A stretch of DNA of 64,000 bases from Amaurobius ferox (GCA_951213105.1 OX578137.1:80318104-80382103), one strand, 5' to 3'. Positions 37,905 through 51,240 are shown, counted from the stretch's first letter. Made by a program: numbers and translations. Notes: generated by a model from the letters alone, not told the origin.

Positions 37905-39005
37905 GATCAAATTTATCAAATATCGCCAAATCGATAAAAATATCGTCTAATCGATAAAAATGTCGCCAAATTGATAAAAACGTTGCCAAATTTATAAATA
38001 TGACGCCAAATCAGTGAAATTAATTCTGTTTTGAAAGGGGATAGTATTACAATAATGTTTCGGAAGCATTTATCTGTCAGTGCAACCATCCCACTTGGCG
38101 ACACATTTGGCGAGTTTTTAAATGTCGCCAAATGTATCAAAATATTGCCAAATTGACAAAAATGTCACCAAATCGATAAAAATGTCTTCAGATCGATAAA
38201 AAAATGCCTCCAAATTGATAAATATAACCCCACATCAAGAAATTAATTGCGTTTTGAACGGTAAAAGTATTATAATAATGTTTCGATAGTATTTGACTGT
38301 CAAGTCAAACCATCCCACTTGACGACAAATATAGAGACTTTTAAAATGTCGCCAAATTTATCAAATGTCACCACATTGATAAAATGTCGTCAAATCGATA
38401 AAATTTCCGACAAATTGTTAAATATAAAGCAAAATTAATGAAATTAATTGTGCATTATGTAATGAAGTGTTATTATGTAATGAAAATTTAAGTAATAAAA
38501 TTAATTGGTATGTTATTGTAATGATATTTCGGTATCGCTTGCCTGTTAGTCCAACAGTCCCATTTGGCGACAAATTTGGATATATTTTTAAGTGTCGCCA
38601 AACTGATAAAAATATTGCCAAATTAACGAAAATGTTGACACATCCATAAAAATATCGCCAAATTGATAAAATGACGCCAAATCAATAAATTAATTGTGTT
38701 CTGAAAGGGGGTAGTATTGTAATAATATTTCGGCAGCGTTGATCTGTCTAACTGTCCCACTTGGCGACAATTTTGGCGAGTTTTTAGAATGTCTCAAAAT
38801 TGAACAGAATATCACAAAATTGAATAAAATACCACTGCATCAATGAGAATTCAATATCTTGGAAAGAATATAAGAATCTAATATATGGAAAAACCATTTC
38901 TTTGTTCGTTGTCGTTTGGCAAAATAATTTGGCAAATAATTTGGCGGGATGTCGCAAATGTCGCCAAATTGATAAAAATGACGCCAAATGGGAGGTAATA
39001 CTTTG
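37905..39005 (-). repeat. Array of 19-20-bp iterons in ~200-245-bp higher units
   Basis: Dozens of variants of 'tcgccaaatNgataaaaatg' run head to tail. A larger unit containing 'aattaattgtgttttgaaaggg..agtattataataatgtttcgg..gc.tt..ctgtc' and 'cccacttggcgac' recurs with the latter anchor near 38090, 38314, 38559 and 38756. The iteron is the same sequence as the internal block of HLE-1 (as reverse complement), and at 38850-38875 the HLE-1 phrase 'caatatcttggaaagaata' is present, so the array is derived from an HLE-1 copy in minus orientation. Confidence 0.8.
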
Positions 39006-40227
39006 CAAATTTTGAATTCCATCATATGACGGGCATACCTTCTAGCATGCTTATAAATATGTAAAAACTGAAAAGGTGTAACTAAAATTAATTAAAATAC
39101 AAAAATTAAAAATAATTAAAAATAGAATAATTGAAAATATAACAATTAATCATTAAAAACTAAGAGAAAAATCCTGTAATCAACTGTATTTGTTTTATTT
39201 TTATTGATATCCGAGCAAAAGTAAATATAATGAACTTTATATATCTACATCAGCATAAAGATATGTTAAAAGATAATTGTGGTTCTTGGATAATTTATTG
39301 TTTGGTACAATTATGAAGTGGTTATGAAATGAAATGATATTATATCTTCTTTAGAACGGTGCAAACATCCAAATTTCTTGTTTGACACTTATGCATTCGA
39401 TGTGTGTTGTCCGTTAAGATACATTTCAATATTTAAGAAAAAATAATAATACATACTTGCATTTCGAATAATAAAAACGTCTTCAAACACATTTAGAAAG
39501 AAATTCCATATTTTTAATTCCAAAAAACTGACATATCTCAAATCTATCTCAATGATTTATTGAACTTTTCCTTTATCGATTTACAAGCGAAGAAACTTTC
39601 AGTTCGCATTTTATTATCGGAGCCACGATGAAATACATTTTTGCTACCTTTGTAGAATTTGATAAAAGTTAAAAAAAATGAAAGACAGAAAATTTTGCAG
39701 TCAAGCATATTGACTTTACAAAGTGACAAAATCTGGATGCAAATCGACGGGTTTCGGTGGCGCATGCGTGACACTCGAAGGGAATCAATAAGTCAGGATG
39801 AAGTCAACCGCAAGATTATAAAGAAGGGAAAAAAATGGAAAACTTGGGATCTTCTGGAAAAATGACATTTTATCCAAGGTGGTGATTGCGGTATGAGTGA
39901 TTTTTTTTACCTGAAATTCAATAAGGGAAGTGGATGATGGCAAATTTATTATATCAAGTTTCTAATCTGGAACAAATTGGAGCACCGATATCAGCATATC
40001 TGCAAATCATTTTTGTTGTGCATCAGTAAAGGGGTATATTTTATTTATTTATTTTTTTACGTCAAATGCAAATTTTTGTTTGATGAATTTTTATAAAATT
40101 TAAGTATCAATTTCTGCTAATTTTGTTTTTCCTTTTTATTCGATATCTTGAACAATGCAGGCTTAAGTATATATATATATATATGTTTTAGTATATCAGT
40201 AATATTACTTTTTCGACATACAGAGTT
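39006..40227. other. Intergenic, nothing recognised
   Basis: AT-rich, with small unrelated open frames. No element ends seen. Confidence 0.45.
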
Positions 40228-40616
40228 TAATGCATAGGGAAAGTATTGTGAAGAAGTCGAAAATTAGAATTCGAGTTTTATTAGTAAGAACAAGTTTTAA
40301 GCATCCCTGAAATCGAATCGAAATTTTTTCAATTAATGTGTGTGTGTGTGCGTGAATGTATGACAGTGTGTGTGTGTGTCAGTGAGTCTGTGGAGACGAT
40401 ATCTCACGAACGAATGGAGCGATTCGATTGAAATGAACTCGAATATGTGTGTGTGTGTGTGTGTGTGTATGTGTGTGTGTGTGTGTTTGTAGGTATTGTG
40501 ACGGGGTATTGTGACGGGGAAGGTATTGTGACGGGGCCGAAAATTCGAATTCGAGTTTTCGACGGGAGAGCACGTTTCAAGCATCCCTGATCACGAATCA
40601 AACATTTTTGATGTGA

Positions 40617-40656
<40 letters not shown>

Positions 40657-41110
40657 ATAAGATGAAAGAATAAAACGTTTCGAAAATAATTTTGTACGAT
40701 TATTATTAACAATGAATATTTTTGATTTCCAGTGCAATCGAGTATTTGGTAGACTCCCCAATTTCCAAATACACTTTGGACAGAATCATTGAAAAATTGA
40801 AACCTTCAATATTGATTACTAAATAATGATTACTACGTAATTTTAAATATACAACAACTGACACAAACTTGGAAACTGTACAATAAACAGTTTTTGAGAT
40901 ACTGAGATTTTAAAAAATAAATTAATCATAAAAATTACATTAAATTAAAAAAATCAGTAAGTATCGTCAAATATGATAACTTCTTGGATGCAATATCATA
41001 TGGCAAATCTATTAACAGCATTCTCGTATATCTAGTTCATTTCATTCACGAGAGAAAATACTTTTTCTAATAATTTTGTATTTTGACGCCAAAGAATTCA
41101 CCAATCGACA
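40228..41110 (-). mobile_element. HLE-1 copy L, old, with nested young fragment
   Basis: The 3' end lies at 40235-40250 ('atagggaaagtattgtga'), (GT)n tracts at 40338-40380 and 40446-40490, and decayed middle and iteron parts to about 41110 ('ttcattcacgagagaaaatac' near 41043). Interrupting it is a much better conserved family fragment (40512-40660: 'gacggggccgaaaattcg', 'cgagttttcgacgggagag', then (GT)n), preceded by three near-copies of 'ggtattgtgacggg' at 40492-40535. Confidence 0.7.
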
Positions 41111-41856
41111 TTCATTTTATGAGATATTAATTAAATATCAATCCTATTTTATAAGGATTTTGCACTGGAATATGAATAAGACATTTTCTGGTCTAATAAT
41201 TTGCTAAAAATCCCAAATTTCGCATTACATGATTTTAGTTTAAATGCAAGTGGGTGGTGTATCGGGTGCACCATTCTAACGCTATGGAATACGAAAAGTC
41301 ATCGCATTATGTAGAGCAAGTAACGTGCTACTCGCAAATGTTTTTTTTTTTAAATAGAAAATTACTTTTATACGTATAACATCTATACTGTATAATATAT
41401 ACACAAGAAAGCCCTTTTAGATGAAGATATCGAACTGTCCTTCAAGACCTGTCTCAAGAAATAGAGTATAATATATTAAAGAGAGTATTTAACAAGAAAA
41501 CTTTATTCTGTCTATGCCTGCATACTCTCGGATTGAAATTACGTAATTATTTGGAGCTATAGCTTTATTTTAATACATTTGGCGTCTCATTTGGCAGAAA
41601 GATACAGTATAAATTGATTTCCATACCACTATGAGCATTTATAGTGCACAAGACTTACCGGATGTACCCGAAAATTAGACGCATCTCCTGTGGATATGAA
41701 ATTAACACATAGGTTTTTCAATTAAAAATACACTATGGATAGAGTATCTGTATTTATGAATCTACAATTTTCGTGATTGTAAATATCTGTGTGTCTAGAA
41801 ATCCTCCTCTCAGTGCCGATGTTCATTAAACGGAAAAAACTGCAAAAAAAAAAAGA
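41111..41856. other. Intergenic, nothing recognised
   Basis: AT-rich, no gene identified. Confidence 0.45.
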
Positions 41857-42150
41857 GTTCAAACAGAGACTAAGACGAGCTTAACAAAATAGAGATAAGT
41901 CGAGTTCAACAAAACAGAGACTACGTCGAGTTACACAAAACAGGAACAAAACAAAGTCGAGTTCAACAAAACTGCAACAAAATAGAGACCAAGTCGAGTT
42001 CAACACAACAGAGACTACGTCGAGTTCAACAAAACAGGAACAAAACAAAGTCGAGTTCAACATAACTGCAACAAAACAGAGACTAAGTCGAATTCAACAA
42101 AGTTTCAACAAAACAGAGACTAAATCGAGATCAACAAAACAGCAACTCGA
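41857..42150. repeat. Minisatellite, ~25-bp unit with ~94-bp higher order
   Basis: Variants of 'agagactaagtcgagttcaacaaaac' (split: agagactaagtcgag / ttcaacaaaac) tandemly repeated. 'ctacgtcgag' at 41921 and 42015 marks a ~94-bp higher-order period in which 'caggaacaaaacaaagtcg' and 'actgcaacaaaa' alternate. On the minus strand it stays open as a Val/Leu/Cys-rich repeat peptide, which I regard as a by-product. Confidence 0.88.
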
Positions 42151-43822
42151 GTTTCTAAAATATAGCACAATTTGGAGATTTCAAGTCACTGGCTACTGGT
42201 TTTAGAAACAATAGCGAGTCTCGTATCTTTGCGGAAATATTAAAATGTTTCTATGTTTTGGTTGTGTTTACGTAAACAGAGTTTGATTGCTGAAATCTTG
42301 TAGCAGTATTTGTGTGAAAATTTTCATGAACACATTACTTTCCCTATACTATATCCTATATCCAGAGACAGTAGTAAAAGTAGCTTTTAAATTTGCTAAA
42401 TCCTTCCAAATATTTTTAAACTGAGTAAAATGCTTGGAGAATTGATAATTTTAAAAGCGATAATTCGTCAAATTAAAGTAAAAACATTGCAACTCTTCAA
42501 ATTAAATGCGCACTCAATAAATATATATATATATAAATATATATATATATATTTATATTCATAAAATATGACCCATCAACGCTCGAACTAATTAATTATA
42601 TAAACAAGCAATTTAGGAAGGCGATTTCACATGGCAGCAAAATATACTTACACTTCAATTTTTACGGATCTACCAAACATTTGCATTTCCTTTTTTTACG
42701 TAAGTATTTTATAAAGTAATACGATTTTTCTAAAAAAAGAAAAAAAAAAGTGGCTCCTTAGTACCGGAACGAGAAATTCTTTCTTAGTGAACCCCTGCCC
42801 CTCTAAAATACAATGCTGCATTCATATCAGTTATCGTGTGAGGCTATCCATGGGCGATGTTAAAAAATTAAAGTTTCGAGGATTTTATTTTAATCGGAAA
42901 TGAAAAAATCTTGGAGTCCCCTCTACTTTCTCTAAATTTTAATGCTGAATTCACATTCTTCTGAGTTCCTTGGATATCCACGCTTGAGAGACAGATGTTT
43001 TAATAAAACTTTTTAAACTCGAAATTGATAAAGAACTGGAGGTGGAAATCTTTAGTGAATTCCCCATTTTTCTCCGGTATTTGATGCTGAATCCATATCT
43101 TCATTACCTAAACACTACTTATAGCAGATCAGATCCTGAGAAATATATGCTTCAAGAGGAAAAATCGGAAATCTAATAAACAGTATGACACAATTTTTGT
43201 CACCATCAAGAAAACGAAATGTTGATAGTAAGGGGCGCAACGTGATGGTTTAAAAATATTTTTAATTTACCATTGTTTGCTTTCCTGTCTATGAGAATTA
43301 TTTTTCCTTCAATTCAAGATTCTTAGAAAAATAAGCGTAACTATTTCTTTCATCATTCTTTAGAAATATATTTATTGAACTCGATATTGATCCGAATTTA
43401 ATATCATACATCTTGTTTACATTCAAAAACTCATACCTTTTAGAAAATGTTAAAAATACATATGTTTTTTCCGATAACACTGAAAAATATTGTCTATATA
43501 TAGCGTTCTTCAAAATTTCCTATTTCCTGAAAATTGAGTAGAAAGTAAAATCATTTAGGTACTAGTGTGGTTCTGTCGCAACCCATCGTGGGAAGTGGGA
43601 TTATGGAAATATGATATCTTTAGAATTTAACAGATGGAAATTCTAAAAATATACTTTCATATTCCCCACTGAACATCTTTTTTTTTCTAAATATTATTTT
43701 ATATATCTATATAATAATTATTAAACTCGTTTTTGTCTTTCTAGACCCTGCAGAAACCACCTGGGATCTGATTGGAGACTGAATCTTTGCACACTTATAT
43801 TGTTGACCACACTACAGAAATT
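42151..43822. other. Intergenic, nothing recognised
   Basis: AT-rich; an AT palindrome lies at about 42515-42558. A pyrimidine tract plus TAG at 43735-43743 resembles a splice acceptor, but no downstream exon can be assigned. Confidence 0.4.
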
Positions 43823-43921
43823 AGCAAAGACATAGTATTTGTCGCTTTCAAAGGCATAGTATTTATCAAAGACATAGTATTTATCAAAGACATAGTATTT
43901 GTCAAAGACATAGTATTTGCC
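43823..43921 (+). repeat. 18-bp in-frame tandem repeat
   Basis: 'aaagacatagtatttatc' occurs four times in perfect phase at 43850-43921 with one or two substitutions per unit, plus a partial unit at 43824-43841. In one frame (43772-43993) it encodes repeated KDIVFI hexapeptides. The surrounding frame is short (73 codons) and lacks a family match, so a real protein is doubtful. Confidence 0.85.
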
Positions 43922-44129
43922 ACCTATTTCTTTCTCATACGTAGTATTAAGAAAGTATTGTTTTCACGAAAATGTTCGATTTTGATAATTTGATGCCAAT
44001 ATATGTTTTGACTATTTTTGGAGTGATATCAGTCTGTCTGTATATTTGCAGTTGATTTTTTGTGTATACGACAGCGGCCACAAATATTAATGAAGTTTCA
44101 CAAAACTTTATATCCTGCTTTCTTATTAA

Positions 44130-44132
44130 AAA

Positions 44133-44172
<40 letters not shown>
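44130..44172. repeat. (TA)n microsatellite
   Basis: About 20 TA units. Confidence 0.95.
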
Positions 44173-44177
<5 letters not shown>

Positions 44178-46879
44178 TTCAAGTGAAAACTTATTTAAAG
44201 TTTTATGCTTTATTAACATGGACACATTTTTTTACCATGGCAGCAGGATAAAATTAATTTTTAACATGGCAACTGGATATAATCTCACATAATCCTGTAT
44301 AAAGGGTTTAATTGCGGCTGACACATCACGTGATGTTGTAGTTTCAATCATTGTCGTACAATAATAGCCGCGATACAATTTATTTTATCGTGACGTCATT
44401 AGCCCTTCTCGGGGGGGGGGGGCAAGTTACCAGCTTCACGGGTGGTACATTGTGTCAAGTATTGTATCAATCGAAAGATCTTTATGACTTTTAAAGTGAA
44501 TGGGAACACGCTATAATTGTAATTATTTGGAAACTTGATACCCATTTTTAAAATTTTTTCTTGTAAAATTTGAGAAAAAAAACTACTAAAAATGGATTCT
44601 GGTATGAGAAATTCTAGTTCAGCCACACCATATTTAATTTTCTTTCATTTCGACGGATCTACAACCGACATTAATCAGTGATAGCTAGTTTTCTGTTTCC
44701 TGATGTGATGTATACTGTTATACTGCTTACCTCCTTTTTGTATTTAAACTTCAAGATAAATTTGATGTTGAACTTCAAAAATTGAGAAAACATGAATACA
44801 TAATTCTCAGTCCACAATTCTCTGCTCCACAAACATTATGAGATCTAAAAACTGTTTGCCAAAATTTCTGAAGAATCGGGGCTTGCTCTCAGGTATACAT
44901 ACCCTGCTGTTATGAAATGTATACCCTTGTTTATTAATTATTTCCTTTCTGAATTTTATATTCGGCAATTTCATTTTGGTTTCGATTCTAAAACTTGTTC
45001 TTATTCCAAATTGAAAGCGCGTCAATTCTGTAATTCGGCTTTTTGGATCTTTCCCGCCAGTTTCGATAAACCTTGGCGTAGTGTTACATTCCCGTGCCGT
45101 TGTACATTTACCACGGATTTGCATTTCATATAGAAAAGCATTGGGACTCCTTTTCTGTCGTCATGAACGTGCGCAGGTATACTAAGACGCTTCGGCGTGG
45201 AATTGGTGAATGAGTCAGTTGGCGATGTAATTCCACAGCGGTAGGACGCGTTTAGCTCGCGAGGCTTGAAATGGAACGTTTATACTTAAAAGATTATAAG
45301 TGATATTAATTAAATGAAAGAGTAAAGTATTCTAGTCGCAAGGTGAGATGATGTTAATTTAGGAAATTATATGTTGTCGATAATTTTGGAGGGTATGATA
45401 AATCTCTAATTGCGATTCTCAATTATGCTTAATTAAATGTTATCAAGTATATTGGAAGTTCCTGATTACTTTTCGAGCATTATTGCAGTTATATTGAAGT
45501 CATAAATCCTGATGTAATTATATGGATTAAGAAATATCTCATTTAATAAAGAAGAGTTAAATAGTTCGAATGTCGTCGTTCATTGTCCGTGCCAACATGT
45601 CACGCATCCACCGCTATCTCCATACGAGTTCGTTCCATAGCATCACCGATGTTCCAACCTCAACTAATTGGAAATATCCGGAGTCCCGAAGTGTTTTCCG
45701 GCATAACTGCTGTCTTTTCCGACCTGTTCCGGTATTGACCGCCAGCACCACTTTCGCTCCTTTCCCACTATACCTTCGTTGTTGGAGATATGCTATCGGA
45801 AGCATATGATGTACTGTCACACCGACCGACCATATCAGTACATATTGGTACTCTGACCAACGGATATCATAACACTGCTAAATGATTCCAACACTTCACG
45901 TAATGACACATTACATATTTTGTCGTAGCCAATTAAAAATTTTTTATCGTAGTTAAATTATAATTTTATTTAAATAAATTTATATAACTTTTCTTTAAAT
46001 ATATACAAAACCACTATAAGCAATATATTGTTCATGAATTATAATTTTGTTTATGCATTCAATAAAAAAAAAAAAAGACATTTCACATATAAAATAATTT
46101 TCTTCAAATTAGCGACAAAAAGGACAAAATAGCCTTTCAAGGAATTTTACCTCAACTTCAGAGTTCTACTAATAACTAATAAAATAAAATCAATTCAATT
46201 AATTTAATTCATATACCGCAACACATTTAAAAAACACATAATTTTAGAATTTAAGTAATTTATTTTCTAAATGGAGAAATTTGTAATATAAGTTTCAAAC
46301 AAGTTAAATTTCACCAACATTGGATACCGTTATTTAAGCAATTTTAGAAACATTTCACTGGGATAAACTCAATGCATTGAATAACATCCCGAATTTATGT
46401 CTTGCGCACAACACTCTGGGGATTCGAGAAAACAATCTTAATGTCCAAGAACTCTTTAATCCTTATTTTCTGCTTATTAAGTCCCAAGAATCCCAGATGT
46501 TCTGTAGTTAATGAATAGAATTGGGTCGTCAAGATAAGATCTCAACTGAAAATGGAAGGAGTAAATATAGTGAACGGGAAGAAAATAAGATTCTTAATTT
46601 AGTAGATTTATGTAGAAGTATCTACATAAAAAGCTTGGAAAAATTGCATATTATCAAGTTAGGATACTGCTTCCACTTTATAAACCGTATTTATATTAAT
46701 GTAAATAAATTCCAATGGGTATAATCAACAGAATGCGAATTTTAGACATTTCGCAACAATAATTGGTAGCAAAAAATTTGTTATACTATTGTTTTTACAA
46801 TTTTTCTCTGAAACATTTATTCCTCAAGAACTACGGTAGATAGAGGTTATTTGATGACTTGTATATATATCTTCAAAAA
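44173..46879. other. Intergenic with GC-richer islets, no gene recognised
   Basis: A 12-G run lies at 44409-44422. Slightly GC-richer segments at 45160-45290 and 45570-45850 have no recognised domain. 46380-46600 resembles 48985-49200 (see findings). Confidence 0.4.
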
Positions 46880-46880
46880 A

Positions 46881-47790
46881 TCTGATGTGGGCAGCACATG
46901 ACATTACTTATATAATGAATGAATTTACTACTTTTATAGTTAAAAAATTGTTACTCATAGTAGATACTTATATCCTTTCCAAGGTATTGAATTTTCTTCA
47001 ATTAGTTGTCATTTTTTTTATTTAGCGTCATTTTTATCCATTTGTCAAGATTTTCGGTTATTTAGCAACATTGAAAAAAGTCGCCGAGTTGGCGACATTC
47101 CGCCAAATACGTTGCCAAAATCTCGCCAAGCGTTATGGACGGAGAAATATGTTATTCTTACAGCAGATAAATGACTATTGGCATTCAAATGCAAACGTAT
47201 TACTCAAAGTATCTTTTCTCGTGAATGGAACAAGTTAGATCCACGAGAATGGTGTTACCACATTTATCGTACGATATTACACATGAAATGTAAAACATGT
47301 TTCACAGCAGTTAATATTTTTTTTTAATTTATGGGATTTTTTGATAAATTTATTTCAAAAATGTGCAATATCTCGAGAACGGTTCATGCTAGCGTTCTAA
47401 AGTTTATGTAAGTCGTTTTCTAAGGAAAAATTACATAAGAAATGTCAATTTGCGGAACTTTATTAAAGGTTCTGATTTTTTGATGATTTTTTAAAATTTC
47501 ACTCAAAAATTTAGGAGGGTTCTGAACATTCGATTATGGTTTAAAACAATAGGCTTCCAGCATTCACGGATTGAGATTTTTGTACCAAATTTCATTCAAA
47601 TCGCTCTATTCGTTCGTGAGATATCGTCTCCAAAGACTCACTGACACACACACACACACAGACATCACTTCAAAAATATTTGATTCGTGATCAGGGATGC
47701 CTGAGACATACTCTCCCATCGAAAACTCAAATTCGAATTTTCGACCCCGTCACGATACTTTCCTTATATATTATGTATATAAGGAAAGTA
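46881..47790 (+). mobile_element. HLE-1 copy J
   Basis: Left end TCTGATGTGGGCAGCACATG at 46881, matching the family's commonest form exactly; iteron block 46990-47130; (CA)n 47645-47660; 'catcgaaaactcaaattcg' near 47718; terminal stem-loop ending AAGGAAAGT at 47789. Confidence 0.85.
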
Positions 47791-50436
47791 AAAACGTCTC
47801 GTTCGAACTTTATTATGTTTTGCAAGTAGTTATAAAAGACACTGATGAGAATGACAGAGCAGAAAGTCAGAAATAATTCATGTTGTCGAGGGATTATCAA
47901 CAAAATAGACTGCCAAATACGATGCTACCTCTCAAGCTCAGCTTTATTTTCCATTTCTAATATGGTCACATTAATAGTCTCTAAATAATTCTTTACAAAC
48001 GTTTTCATGTATGCTTTACATTTCAGACTATTTAATTATAATTCGAGGAACTTCAAGTCATGACTCACCTCCCCGTTCAAATTATAATTCGATTCTCGTA
48101 AGTTGTATGTTTTTACTTTATTCAGAAGCGTCGTTCCATTGGCTTTACAAAAAAATATTGAAAAAGTCACAGTATACAAATAAAGAAATTTAGTGGTGTT
48201 CTTTACGTGTATTATTTACGTAGAGGACACTTATATAGGATCCGAGTATCGACGGGTAATTCATGTATAGAATAAGCAAAACCATATAAGTATATTTTCT
48301 TTTCCGGTGAAAAAAGATGTATAAATGAATAAATACACAGGCTTTAAAATGATTTCCGTTACAATAATTACTTCTATTTTATTTTAAAATAAATATAAAT
48401 CTGGCATCGCGTGACTCCTCATATAAATATTTATAGTATATCAATTCTGATAAAATAAAATTAGAAATTGAGTAATAATTCCATTCAGTGAAATTTATAA
48501 AATTAGAAAAATACATCCATAATCCTATATTGATGAAATATACTTTATTTTAAAAACAGTGTCTATTGGATCGCCAAACATATTTATCCAAACCTCATCT
48601 TCATTTGAAAATTGTCTTGACTGACAGTATTAATATTGATATTCTTACCCAGTGTACTTATTTTCAAAGTCTTAATAAAAAAACTTTTTATCAAACGTAG
48701 AAAAAGTTAAGCTTTTAAATTGCCAATTTTAGTACATAATTTCCTGTCCACAAAAAGGAATGTTAAATAAAAAATATTTACCAAAACTTTGAAAATCTTT
48801 TTCAATACAGTTTATCTTAAATTTAATGAATTATTCAGTTATAAAAAAATTGTATAACTAGCTTCAAAAATTTAGTGAAGAGAAAGACATTCAATACATT
48901 GAGCAACGAATTTTTTCTTTTCTTTCATATTGGATAGAAATACTGAAATCACAGTTTAAAGAATTCATTACGATCGATATGATACCCTGGAAAATATGTC
49001 ACTTTCAACTTCCATGAACATCACTGGGTCTTAGAAAACATTCTCTATGCTCAAGAGCTGTTAAATTCCCTTTTCAGCTTATTAAGTGCCAAAAACTCCA
49101 GATGTTCTACAGCTATTGTATTCAAATGGGGCAGTGAAGATAACATCTTAACTGGAAATGGAGGAGTAAATAGTGGACGGAGAGAAAGAGGGCGTTTCTT
49201 TTAATCGATAAAAAGAGCTTAAAAATAAATACTCAGATCAATTAATTTTCTTGTTGTAAAATCGCACTATGAAATTTTTTACTGAACCAATGTATATGAA
49301 TAAAAATTAATTCTGTGAAATGTTTCCTAAAGTAGATTTTAGACGTTACCAATAATATTTAATGAAGTTGCACTTTAAATAATTTTATCTGCCTTGACTC
49401 GTGTTAATTCGAGTACTTGGGGCAAAAGTACGTACTTGATGCCTCACCACCAGAAATTGAGATAACGCCTCTACAAACGTATTTCACGCTATAAGATAAA
49501 CAAATGCGCTTTATAAATTAAGTTGTGCGTATTTTTACGAACCGATTTTGTAAACAAAAAAGAAAAAAAAATATATTTTTCGAATCGCAAATTAAACATT
49601 TTAAAACTCATAATGTTTAAAAGAGATATTAATTTTGCTATCAGATATACAATGCATTTTGTTTATTAACACACATAAATAGTGTAGCGCATTTCTTTTT
49701 TTATACAAAATACAATAAATTTAATAAATACCTAAAAATTTGAGGGTAATCGTACATTTGTTAAAAATTACTCCACTGAAAAGCAAAATACTCCTTCAAA
49801 TCAAGTCAGGAAGTATAATTACTCTTCTGGAAAACTTCTAGCTCGATCTCTGCTTGGGACACTGGCTTTGGCAATCGAGGTTTCCAGAAACTTGTAGCAA
49901 TCCTGTCCTTCTAGTTTTTTGAGTAGCTGAGTTTATTGTTATCTTTTGTCAGATAAAGTGTGACTAGGATTATCAATATTTAGTTCTAAATAATGGAAAA
50001 AGCTTACATAACTTGAGAAATCTGCATAACTCGTCATTCTTAACGTCTCACTGTTTCTGAATTTGTTTCGCCGCAAATAGCCAATTTACATGTATTTAAG
50101 TGTTTTCATCAGATTTCCAGTGCTGTACTCTACATTAGATATATTTGTAGCATTTTGGTGCATAAGATGTTATATTTTTGCATATTTTTGGATACTTACT
50201 GCAAAAACTAAACATATCAATTCATTGTGAGTAATGTATATGCTTAAATGCTAAATAGATGCATTGTGTTAACATATTTTAGTAACTAACGCTTTTAATT
50301 CAGAAACGATATCCTTTTTGGTTGGAGACCTTGTGTACCCAGCGCTATCATTTAGGTGAGGAAAGTATGCACGCGTCTTTTGTGGTTAAAATGTCTTCTT
50401 CATCTTCGACACAGTCCATCCGACCTACTCGAAGGT
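47791..50436. other. Intergenic, diverged duplicate of 46.4 kb segment
   Basis: AT-rich without genes. 48985-49200 shares ordered phrases with 46380-46600: 'cttattaagt.cca.aa', 'ccagatgttct', 'aactg.aaatgga'. Confidence 0.45.
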
Positions 50437-50690
50437 GTAATGTATCTATTTGGAAGGCCAGGAAGTGCCACTTAATTTAGACCAAAACCCAGTTTTGGTG
50501 GCATCCACAGGGATCGTACCCAACTTCTCCTATCAACAACCACTCGAAAGGACTTTCGGGTCAACACGTTTAACGTGTCCGTATTCCGAGTCAACACGGG
50601 GACCGTTTGAGCACAACCGGGAATCGAACTCGAGTGGTCCAAGTGCTATACTCGCGCACTAAAGTCTGAGCTGTCCCACCGCGAGTAAAA
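50437..50690 (-). mobile_element. tRNA-derived SINE, copy 5
   Basis: Reverse-oriented member of the copy-1 family. The body complement 'ggaagtgccacttaattt' is at 50460 and 'gaaaggactttcgg' at 50546. The B box lies at 50619-50634 (as GGGAATCGAACTCGAG) and the A-box end near 50670-50690. Diverged, no clear TSD. Confidence 0.75.
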
Positions 50691-51089
50691 ACTAGAAATT
50701 TCATAGGGAAAATTTTGTGGTCCGAAAATTATATGTCTTTTAAAACTATATCAAACTTCGAAAAATGTTGTGTGAGACGCCATTGCACTATTTAAGAGTT
50801 ATGATTGTATTTTGTGGAACACATTTTTAAATATAATTAGGTATCAGTATAAACATTTGTAATAATACTATGGCCAATTTAATAAAATAATCCTTAGTTG
50901 TAATTAATTGTTAAATAACACTCAATAATAGAAGGAAATGAAACAAATGATATATCAGTCCATGGCTTTAATTTTATGTAAAAAGATTGCCTTGTAAAAC
51001 AAGACTGCTTCCGCAACTGCTCATGCGGATTGTAAAAACCCTAAATTTTGGTTGATTATGATAAAGTTTATAAATCTAGGTGATTTGAG

Positions 51090-51240
51090 TTGCAAAAGTT
51101 GAAAAGAACCTTGTTGCTCCAACCGCGAATCGAACCAAAAATCTTCGTACTGGCCAGCAGACACTGCACGTTGAGCCACCCGGACGTTTTTGCAAGTTCT
51201 TATCGTCAGTATGAACTCTGCTTTATTCACCTTCTAATGA
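51090..51240 (-). repeat. tRNA-like repeat fragment 1
   Basis: The complement of 'gcgaatcgaaccaa' (B-box-like) and 'cgttgagccacccggacg' (A-box-like) lie ~50 bp apart, followed by 'ttttgcaagttcttatcgtcagtatgaactctgc' (in two pieces: ttttgcaagttc / ttatcgtcagtatgaactctgc shortened). A second copy sits at 51465-51580, so it is a repeat and not a tRNA gene. Confidence 0.55.

Noticed and set aside
37905..39005. CRISPR array
   Set aside because: Repeats are degenerate, contiguous and lack unique uniform spacers; the context is eukaryotic and the unit comes from HLE-1.
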